A stretch of 64,000 nucleotides of DNA from DTHT01 sp037444625 (GTDB lineage Bacteria; Acidobacteriota; Terriglobia; Bryobacterales; Bryobacteraceae): assembly GCA_037444625.1 (NCBI GenBank), contig JBBIMA010000015.1, forward strand, positions 7,326 through 71,325. The letters run 5' to 3'. Below, piece by piece: positions 57,913 to 64,000 of the stretch (positions are counted from its first letter, which is position 1; every line of letters starts with the position of its first letter). A program made the translations under genes and the position numbers. The notes under the pieces are model-generated. The model did not search any database. It saw only the letters and a program-made list of their open reading frames with translations, and was not told the origin of the DNA.

Positions 57913-57941
57913 TTGCGCCGACCGTCCCGCGGCGTGATAAG
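57913..57941 (+). promoter_or_regulatory. Promoter of the fucosidase gene
   Basis: TTGCGC (57913-57918) and GATAAG (57936-57941) are spaced 17 bp apart. The -10 ends 9 nt before the ATG at 57951, so the leader is about 3 nt. Confidence 0.45.
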
Positions 57942-57950
57942 GTGGGCGGC

Positions 57951-59276
57951 ATGCGCAGGACTGGATGGCTGGTCTGCTTGCTGTTGATCGGCCCCGCCGG
58001 GGCGGCCGGCGAGGATCGCACGGCATGGTTCCGGCAGGCCAAGTTCGGCATGTTCGTTCACTGGGGGCCGTACTCGCTGGCCAGCGTGGAGGCTTCCTGG
58101 CCCATCATGGTTCCGGGCCGCAAGGGTTACCCGGCGATCTCGGAGGAGGATTACCGCGCCCTGCCCCGGCGGTTCAACCCGGTGAAGTTCGATCCTTACG
58201 GCTGGGTGCGGCTGGCCAAGGCGGCCGGGCAGCGCTATCTGGTCTTCACCAGCAAGCACCACGACGGCTTCGCGATGTTCGATTCGGCCTTCACGGATTA
58301 CAAGATCACCAACACGCCTTACAAGAAAGATATCCTGGCCGAGCTGGCCGCGGCCTGCCGGGCGGAGGGAATGCCCCTGGGTCTTTACTACTCTCCGCCC
58401 GACATGAATCATCCCGGCTACCGGGATACGAGCCGGCCGGCGCGGGAGAACTGGCGGGGCGAGCCGACCCGTCCGGAGTGGGTCCTGTATTTGGATTACA
58501 TGCAGCTTCAAGTCACGGAGTTACTCACCAGGTACGGGCCGATCGCCATCCTGTGGTTCGACGGCCTGGGCTCGCAGTTCAACTACGATCCGCAGCGCTT
58601 TCACCGGCTGATCCGGGAATTGCAACCGGCCTGTTTGATCAATAACCGGCTGGGATTGCCGGGCGACTATGAGACGCCCGAGCAATTCATTCCCAAGACG
58701 ATTCCGCGAGCGGGCGTGCGCTTGGCGGGGCTGTCGCCGAGCGAGGCGCCGGCTCCGGCGGAGGTGCCCGCGCCCGGGGAATTCCGGCTTTGGGAGACCT
58801 GCATGACGATCAACCGCACCTGGGCCTATAACCGGTACGACACGAACTATAAGTCGGCCGCCGAGTTGATCCGGGCCCTGATCGAAGTGGCGAGCAAGGG
58901 GGGCAACCTTCTGCTCAACGTGGGACCCACGCCGGAGGGAACCATCCAACCGGAGTTCGAGGAGCGGCTGCTGGCCGTGGGACGGTGGCTGAAGGCGAAC
59001 GGCGAAGCGATTTACGGCACGACTTACGGGCCGCTCCAGAACCTGCCGTTCGGCAGGACCACGGCCAAAGGGGACATGATCTACCTGCACGTTTTCGACT
59101 GGCCCCGGGGGCGGCTCGAGTTCTCGGGTTTGAAAGGGAAGGTGCGCGAGGCGAGGCTGCTGGCCTCGGGCGCCCGGCTGAGCTTCCGGCAAACGGGCGA
59201 CCGCATCAGCCTGGAGGTTCCGCCGGAGCCGCCCGATCCGCAGGCCAGCGTGATCGCGCTGCGGCAGGCGCGCTGA
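57951..59276 (+). CDS. Exported alpha-L-fucosidase (GH29)
   Basis: A 441-residue secreted glycosidase (signal LVCLLLIGPAGAAG). GH29 markers: WFRQAKFGMFVHWGPYS (about 25-41), TSKHHDGFAMFDS (about 99-111), and the nucleophile Asp in ILWFDGLGS (about 200). A C-terminal beta-sandwich follows. Removes alpha-L-fucose from glycans. A GTG at 57942 is an alternative start. The sulfatase and sialate esterase elsewhere in the window suggest a sulfated, fucosylated or acetylated glycan diet, though they are not linked. Confidence 0.94.
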   Translation: MRRTGWLVCLLLIGPAGAAGEDRTAWFRQAKFGMFVHWGPYSLASVEASWPIMVPGRKGYPAISEEDYRALPRRFNPVKFDPYGWVRLAKAAGQRYLVFTSKHHDGFAMFDSAFTDYKITNTPYKKDILAELAAACRAEGMPLGLYYSPPDMNHPGYRDTSRPARENWRGEPTRPEWVLYLDYMQLQVTELLTRYGPIAILWFDGLGSQFNYDPQRFHRLIRELQPACLINNRLGLPGDYETPEQFIPKTIPRAGVRLAGLSPSEAPAPAEVPAPGEFRLWETCMTINRTWAYNRYDTNYKSAAELIRALIEVASKGGNLLLNVGPTPEGTIQPEFEERLLAVGRWLKANGEAIYGTTYGPLQNLPFGRTTAKGDMIYLHVFDWPRGRLEFSGLKGKVREARLLASGARLSFRQTGDRISLEVPPEPPDPQASVIALRQAR

Positions 59277-59284
59277 GGGCGGGC

Positions 59285-60829
59285 TCAGCGCCGCGCGGGG
59301 CCGAAGCGCGGCCCGCCGGGTTCCTCGGCCAGAGCGCGGCCCGCGCGCCAGGCCAGGCGCAGGATCTTTTCCATTTTGGCGAAGTTGAGTTTGTCGGGCG
59401 TATCGGCCGGGGTGTGGTAATCGGGCGTGAAGCCGTTGAAGAGCCACACGGCGGGGATCTGTTTCATCAGAAAAGCGAAGTGATCGCAGCGCCAGAGGAT
59501 GTTGAGCGTGGCGTCGCGATCCCACTTGTCGCTCAGGCGCAGCCCGATCGGGGCGTTCTCCCGCTCGAGCAAGGCGCGCAGTTCGGGGCTGTAGAAGGCC
59601 CCCACCAGGTTGACCTCGTTGGAGGTATCCGAGGCGATCTGGATGAGGCCGGCGGTTTGGGCGCTGGGTTGCTCGTCGCGGCCGATCATGTCCAGGTTGA
59701 TCAGGGCGCGGGTGGTCTCCAAAGGGCGCACGGGATGGGCTGCGTAGTAGTAAGAGCCCAGCAGGCCGGCCTCCTCGGCGCCGAAGGCGATGAACAACAG
59801 CGAGCGCCGGGGCGGCGGTTGGGCGCCGAACAGGCGGGCCAACTCGAGCAGCCCGGCTGTTCCGGAGGCGTTGTCGTCGGCGCCGGGCAGGAGCTTGCCC
59901 TCGCGGGCGCCGAGGTGGTCGTAGTGGGCCGAGAAAACGACGGTCTCCTGCCGCAGCAGCGGGTCGGCGCCTTCCAGCAGGCCGATCACGTTGGCGGTGA
60001 GGCCGCGGCGCGTCTCGAGCGTCTTGAACTTGAGTTCGGCGCGCGCCTCCAGTTCCAGGCGCACCGGCTTGAGGGAAGCGTCCAGGGCGCGCTGAAGTTC
60101 GGCGGGCGCCCGCCCGGCCGCGGCGAGCAACTCTTCGGCCACGCGCGGGCTGAGCGTGAACAGCGGGATGCCGAGCTCGGAGTCGCGCAGGGCTTGGCCG
60201 GGCCCGCCGCGGCCGGGGCGGAACGGGCGCTTGCGGTTGGGGGCGGGAATCACCAGGAGGGCAAGCGCGCCGCGCTGCTGCGCGTTGAGCGCCTTGCGGC
60301 GAGGGCTGGCGTGCAGGGTGTTGCCTTCGCCGTTGAAGGGCGAGGAGGGATCGTGAAGCTGCGGTTCGTACTCGAAGACGAGGGCGATCTTGCCCCGGAC
60401 GTCGAGGCCGGCATAATCGTCGTAGCCGTACTCGGGCGCGGTGATGCCGTAGCCGGCGAAGGCCAGGGGAGCGCGCAGGTTGAGGTCGCGCGGGAATGAG
60501 CCGCTGAAGTCGCGCCCGTAGCGGTACTCATGTTTGCGGCCGCCCCACCAGAGGGTGAGGCGCGCGGCCTGGGGATCGGGCCGGTGCTCGATGAGTTCGA
60601 CCGGCTGGAAGAAGGAGGCGCCGACGCCGGGCCGCAGGCCGGCCTTGGCGAATTCGGCAGCGATGAATTCGGCCGCTACGTCGGATCCGCGCTCCAGCGC
60701 CCGACGTCCTTCCAGCGGGCGGGAGGCCAGGAACCCGACGTCGGCCCGCAGGCGCTCGATTCGGACGGGCTGAGAGGGCGCGGGCGCGGAAAGCAGCAGC
60801 GCGCAGAGGATCGGCAGGGCGGTTCGCAT
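59285..60829 (-). CDS. Exported M28-family zinc aminopeptidase
   Basis: A 514-residue secreted peptidase. Signal peptide (LCALLLSAPAPSQ), a PA (protease-associated) domain insert at about 130-240, then the M28 core: FSAHYDHLGA (zinc His), GADDNASGTAG (bridging Asp), AFGAEEAGLLGS (catalytic Glu and ligand), NLDMIGRD, and a terminal His in DYHTPADTPDKL. It releases N-terminal residues from peptides. Divergent from tgt with only 23 bp between the start codons. Confidence 0.93.
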   Translation of the reverse strand: MRTALPILCALLLSAPAPSQPVRIERLRADVGFLASRPLEGRRALERGSDVAAEFIAAEFAKAGLRPGVGASFFQPVELIEHRPDPQAARLTLWWGGRKHEYRYGRDFSGSFPRDLNLRAPLAFAGYGITAPEYGYDDYAGLDVRGKIALVFEYEPQLHDPSSPFNGEGNTLHASPRRKALNAQQRGALALLVIPAPNRKRPFRPGRGGPGQALRDSELGIPLFTLSPRVAEELLAAAGRAPAELQRALDASLKPVRLELEARAELKFKTLETRRGLTANVIGLLEGADPLLRQETVVFSAHYDHLGAREGKLLPGADDNASGTAGLLELARLFGAQPPPRRSLLFIAFGAEEAGLLGSYYYAAHPVRPLETTRALINLDMIGRDEQPSAQTAGLIQIASDTSNEVNLVGAFYSPELRALLERENAPIGLRLSDKWDRDATLNILWRCDHFAFLMKQIPAVWLFNGFTPDYHTPADTPDKLNFAKMEKILRLAWRAGRALAEEPGGPRFGPARR

Positions 60830-60836
60830 CGGCCCG

Positions 60837-60846
60837 ATTCTACAAT
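60837..60846. promoter_or_regulatory. Overlapping divergent -10 elements of the M28 gene and tgt
   Basis: ATTCTACAAT holds TACAAT on the plus strand (60841-60846, 6 nt before the TTG of tgt) and TAGAAT on the minus strand (60842-60837, 7 nt before the ATG of the M28 gene). Each is placed so that transcription would begin at or within one base of its start codon. No -35 match on either side. Confidence 0.5.
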
Positions 60847-60852
60847 GGTGGG

Positions 60853-61992
60853 TTGCCCGGCGTCGAATTCCAGATTGTGGCCGAGTGCGGGCGGACGGGG
60901 GCGCGGGCGGGGCTGCTCCACACGCCGCACGGGACGGTCGAGACCCCGGTTTTCATGCCCGTGGGCACGCAGGCCAGCGTCAAGGCCCTCACGCCGCGGG
61001 ATCTGCTCGAGCAGCTCGACGTACAGCTCCTGCTGGCCAATACGTACCATTTGTTTCTGCGACCCGGGCACGAAGTGATTCGGCGGTTGGGCGGCCTGCA
61101 CCGCTTCATGGGCTGGCCGCGCGCCATCCTGACCGACTCGGGCGGCTACCAGGTCTTCAGCCTGGCGGATCTGCGCAAGGTGACCGAGGAAGGGGTGTGG
61201 TTCCGCTCCCACCTGGACGGCGCGGCCCACCTGTTCACGCCCGAGACGGCGGTGGAGGTGCAGCTCGCCTTGGGCAGCGACATCCTGATGGCGCTCGACG
61301 AATGCCTGCCCTATCCGGCCGCCTATGAGAGCGCGCGGCAATCGGTAGACCGCACCGTGCGCTGGGCTCGCGCCGCCTTCCGGCACTACCGGCGGAGGCA
61401 GGAGGAGACGCCGGGGGCGGGCGCGCTGTTTCCCATCGTGCAGGGCTCGATGTACCCCGACCTGCGGCGGCGCTGCGCCGGGGAATTGCTCGAGCTGGAG
61501 GCCGACGGCTACGCCATCGGCGGCCTGAGCGTGGGCGAACCGCGCGCCCTCAGTCTGGAGACGGCGGAGCTGACGGCGCCTCTGCTGCCGCGCGAGCGGC
61601 CGCGCTACCTGATGGGAGTGGGCCTGCCCGAGGAGCTGGCCGAGTACGTGGCCTGCGGCATAGACATGATGGATTGCGTGCTACCCACGCGCAACGCACG
61701 CAACGGCTGCCTGTTCACCTCCGCCGGGCGGGTGGTGATCAAGCAGGCCCGCTATCAGGAGGACGGGGCGCCCCTGGACGAGAACTGCGACTGCTACACC
61801 TGCCGGAACTTCTCCCGCGCCTACCTGCGCCATCTGTTCCAGGCGGGCGAGATCCTGTTCGCCACGCTGGCCACCTTGCATAACCTGCGCCATTATTTCG
61901 ACCGTATGCGCGCCATCCGGCGGGCCATCCTGGAGGGGCGCTTCCCGGAGCTGCTGGCCGCGACGCGCGCGGCGGCCGCTCAGATAGAATAG
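60853..61992 (+). CDS. tgt: Queuine tRNA-ribosyltransferase
   Basis: Exchanges guanine-34 for preQ1 in tRNAs with GUN anticodons. The 379 residues have the nucleophile/base Asp regions TDSGGYQVFSL and DCVLPTRNARNG, the substrate loop FMPVGTQASVK near the N-terminus, and the zinc site CDCYTCRNFSRAYLRH. Start is TTG at 60853, which sits about one transcription-start distance from the TACAAT and has no Shine-Dalgarno. No other queuosine genes are in the window. About the expected 375-380 residues. Confidence 0.96.
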   Translation: MPGVEFQIVAECGRTGARAGLLHTPHGTVETPVFMPVGTQASVKALTPRDLLEQLDVQLLLANTYHLFLRPGHEVIRRLGGLHRFMGWPRAILTDSGGYQVFSLADLRKVTEEGVWFRSHLDGAAHLFTPETAVEVQLALGSDILMALDECLPYPAAYESARQSVDRTVRWARAAFRHYRRRQEETPGAGALFPIVQGSMYPDLRRRCAGELLELEADGYAIGGLSVGEPRALSLETAELTAPLLPRERPRYLMGVGLPEELAEYVACGIDMMDCVLPTRNARNGCLFTSAGRVVIKQARYQEDGAPLDENCDCYTCRNFSRAYLRHLFQAGEILFATLATLHNLRHYFDRMRAIRRAILEGRFPELLAATRAAAAQIE

Positions 61993-62012
61993 GCTGCTCA
62001 CGGGAGAGCGAC

Positions 62013-63533
62013 ATGCAAAAGATGAACGCTACGATACTGTGGCTGGCGGCGGCCGTGCTCTCGCCGGCCGAGGTGCGGCTGCCGAGCCTGATCAGCGATC
62101 ACATGGTGCTGGAACGCGACGCGCCGGTTCGCATTTACGGCTGGGCGGAGCCGGGCGAGGCGGTGAACGTGAGCCTGGCGGGGCAGTCCGCGGGCGCCAC
62201 GGCGGACGCCTGGGGCCGTTGGGAGGTTTGGCTGCGGCCCTTGGCGGCCGGCGGGCCTTACGAGCTCAGCGTCAGGGGCCGGAACAGCTTGACGGTGCGG
62301 GATGTGATGGTGGGCGAGGTGTGGGTGGCCTCGGGGCAGTCCAACATGGTGTGGCCGGTCGAGCGCTCGCGCGACGCCGAGAAGGAAGCGGCGGCGGCGA
62401 ACTACCCGGGGATCCGGCTGTTCAAGGTGGCCTTGAAGGTGGCCGAGCAGCCCGCCGAGGACGTGGAGGGCGCCTGGCAGATTTGCAGCCCGGAAACCGT
62501 GAAGGGCTTCTCCGCGGTCGGTTACTTTTTCGCCCGTCACTTGCATCAGAAGTTGGGCGTTCCGGTGGGTGTGATTCAATCGGCCTGGGGAGGCACGCCG
62601 GCCCAGGCGTGGACCAGCCAGGCGACGCTGGTTTCCGAACCCACCCTGCAAACGTACCTGGTGGAGTGGAACCGCGTGCTGGTCAACTGGCCGCGGGCCA
62701 AGCGGCGCTACGAGGAGAGTCTCAAGCAGTGGGAGGAGCGCGCGGCGGAGGCCAAACGGGAAGGACGCCCGGCGCCGCCGCGTCCGGGGCAACCGCTGGG
62801 TCCGGGCCATCCCCACACGCCCGCCGGACTCTACAACGCCATGATCGCCCCGCTGACGCCCTACGCGATCCGGGGCGTGATCTGGTATCAAGGCGAGAGC
62901 AACGCCAACAATTACGCCTATCTTTACCGGACCCTATTCGAGGCCATGATCCGGGACTGGCGGCAGGCCTGGGGCCAGGGCGATTTTCCCTTTTTGTTCG
63001 TGCAGCTCGCCAATTACGCGAAGGCGCCGCCCAACGGTTACTGGTCGCTGGTGCAGGAGGCGCAACTGAAGACCCTCGAGCTGCGCAACACGGCCATGGC
63101 GGTGATCATTGACATCGGGGAGGCCGAGGACATCCATCCCAAGAACAAACAGGACGTGGGGCTGCGGTTGGCGCTGGCCGCGCGGGCCCTGGTCTACGGC
63201 GAGAAGCTGACGTATTCGGGCCCGGTGTTTCGCCAGGCGACCCGGGAGGGCAGCCGGCTGCGATTGTGGTTCGATCACGTGGGCGGGGGCCTGCGGGCCC
63301 GAGGCGGAGTCCTGAAGGAGTTCCTGCTGGCGGGACCGGACCGCGTGTTTCACCCGGCGCAGGCGCAGATCGAGGGCGACACCGTGGTGGTCTCCAGCAG
63401 CGCGGTGGCCGAGCCGGCGGCGGTGCGTTACGCCTGGGCCGACAACCCGGAGTGCACGTTGTTCAACGCCGAGGGCCTGCCCGCCTCGCCCTTCCGCTCG
63501 GACGCCTGGCCCGACGGGCGGATGCCGCAGTAG
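62013..63533 (+). CDS. Exported sialate O-acetylesterase
   Basis: A 506-residue secreted SGNH-type esterase. After a short signal (ATILWLAAAVLSPAE) a beta-domain begins VRLPSLISDHMVLERDAPV (about 20-38), followed by the catalytic Ser in SGQSNMVWPV (about 106) and GVIWYQGESNANNY (about 290), both signatures of the sialate O-acetylesterase family. It removes acetyl groups from sialic acids or, in these bacteria, perhaps plant polysaccharides. CGGGAGAG precedes the ATG and TAGAAT at 61985-61990 may be the -10. Confidence 0.93.
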   Translation: MQKMNATILWLAAAVLSPAEVRLPSLISDHMVLERDAPVRIYGWAEPGEAVNVSLAGQSAGATADAWGRWEVWLRPLAAGGPYELSVRGRNSLTVRDVMVGEVWVASGQSNMVWPVERSRDAEKEAAAANYPGIRLFKVALKVAEQPAEDVEGAWQICSPETVKGFSAVGYFFARHLHQKLGVPVGVIQSAWGGTPAQAWTSQATLVSEPTLQTYLVEWNRVLVNWPRAKRRYEESLKQWEERAAEAKREGRPAPPRPGQPLGPGHPHTPAGLYNAMIAPLTPYAIRGVIWYQGESNANNYAYLYRTLFEAMIRDWRQAWGQGDFPFLFVQLANYAKAPPNGYWSLVQEAQLKTLELRNTAMAVIIDIGEAEDIHPKNKQDVGLRLALAARALVYGEKLTYSGPVFRQATREGSRLRLWFDHVGGGLRARGGVLKEFLLAGPDRVFHPAQAQIEGDTVVVSSSAVAEPAAVRYAWADNPECTLFNAEGLPASPFRSDAWPDGRMPQ

Positions 63534-63555
63534 GGCGGCCAGCGGGAGGCGGCCC

Positions 63556-64000
63556 ATGAGCCTGGCCGATCTGGCGGAGCTCATCCACACTCCCGGCCGA
63601 GACCGATGGGGGGAACGGAACCGGTGTGTGTTCGACCGCTTCTTCGGGGCGCCCGGGGGCCGGTATGAGAAGCGCGCCGAGAACGCCGTGAAGTTACGCA
63701 CGGCGGAGTTTAGGGGTGGCGAAGGAGTTCCATTCGCCGCCTGGATTCATCCGTCGAACCCGGATAGCGGGCCTTACGGCGGGCTCTCGTTCGTGATCTT
63801 TCCGGCGGAGGACCACCCCTGCCTGATCGGTATGGTGGTGGGCACGCAGGGCCTGGCGCCGGATGAGGCCGTGCTCGGACGGCCGGGCCACGCGCGAAAA
63901 ATGCAAGCCATTTGTGCTTGGCTGAATCGGAAGCAGGGCGGCAGGCGATTAGCGGCTTGGGCCAAGCAGGATCCCACCCGGACCGACATCGGCCTGCCGG
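63556..64000 (+). CDS. N-terminal part of an unrecognised protein, cut by the window end
   Basis: An open frame from ATG 63556 to the right edge gives 148 residues without a stop. It is soluble, without signal peptide, starting MSLADLAELIHTPGRDRWGE, with strand-rich YGGLSFVIFPAEDHP (about 75-89) and LIGMVVGTQGLAPDEAVLGRPGH (about 91-113). GGGAGG 6 nt before the ATG supports translation. The base composition is less GC-extreme than its neighbours, with A-rich codons in the last third. It looks like the sensor-like N-terminus of a larger multidomain protein, possibly an AAA-type ATPase, but I cannot assign it. It starts 22 bp after the esterase. Confidence 0.6.
   Translation, partial: MSLADLAELIHTPGRDRWGERNRCVFDRFFGAPGGRYEKRAENAVKLRTAEFRGGEGVPFAAWIHPSNPDSGPYGGLSFVIFPAEDHPCLIGMVVGTQGLAPDEAVLGRPGHARKMQAICAWLNRKQGGRRLAAWAKQDPTRTDIGLP

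Noticed and set aside
57777..57950. A small gene between the DUF5666 and fucosidase genes
   Set aside because: The open frames there have no ribosome site and Pro/Arg/Gly-rich translations; the end of the gap is the fucosidase promoter.

Overview
The window is a high-GC, densely coded bacterial chromosome segment, probably from a metagenome assembly because it contains a run of ten undetermined bases at 21964-21973. The gene content points to Acidobacteriota, most likely a Bryobacterales/Solibacter-like member. The reasons are a 1,227-residue Oar-type TonB receptor with an N-terminal carboxypeptidase-regulatory domain, a DUF1080 protein, an FG-GAP/VCBS protein, a Cys-type sulfatase, a GH29 fucosidase, a sialate O-acetylesterase, DUF4097, DUF5666, and many exported peptidases. 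This assignment is inferred from protein types only; there is no rRNA, and I saw no tRNA, CRISPR array, insertion sequence or prophage.

Layout. 1-14 kb: DUF1080 protein, carA-carB (pyrimidine/arginine precursor), sulfatase, and a minus-strand run dnaE - accA - corrinoid-activator-like ASKHA protein, then an FG-GAP protein. 14-21 kb: the large TonB receptor with a clear promoter, then hrcA-grpE-dnaJ (no dnaK). 21-30 kb: DUF4097 protein, assembly gap, cold-shock protein, pcm, a very large M14 peptidase, a cytochrome/beta-rich protein followed by a pentaheme cytochrome, and a threonine-synthase-like enzyme. 30-40 kb: holB, a three-gene secreted/anchored unit of unknown role, thiD, a small zincin, an unrecognised protein with its own promoter, then rtcB-archease-MFS on the minus strand facing a second MFS gene across a 355-bp regulatory gap. 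40-48 kb: M20 peptidase, EamA transporter, HtrA protease, peptidoglycan-binding protein, alanine dehydrogenase, groES (no groEL), and a Skp-like protein. 48-57 kb: a membrane-embedded spermidine-synthase-like protein, a polytopic membrane protein and two tandem paralogous double alpha/beta hydrolases, then an exported superoxide dismutase. 57-64 kb: DUF5666 protein, fucosidase, M28 peptidase, tgt, sialate O-acetylesterase and the start of an unrecognised gene cut by the window end.

The genes suggest an aerobic or respiratory heterotroph that degrades glycans and proteins outside the cytoplasm (sulfatase, fucosidase, acetylesterases, M14/M28/M20 peptidases, TonB receptor, MFS importers) with ordinary housekeeping genes interleaved. 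The glycan genes are scattered rather than forming a locus.

The most useful non-gene observation is that many genes have a TAnnnT-type -10 hexamer only 6-12 nt before the start codon and no Shine-Dalgarno sequence, predicting leaderless or nearly leaderless mRNAs. At 60829-60853 two divergent genes appear to share overlapping -10 elements. I did not find a clear new multi-gene system. The best candidates are the cytochrome pair, the double hydrolases, the unknown gene at 35258-36097 and the truncated gene at the right edge.
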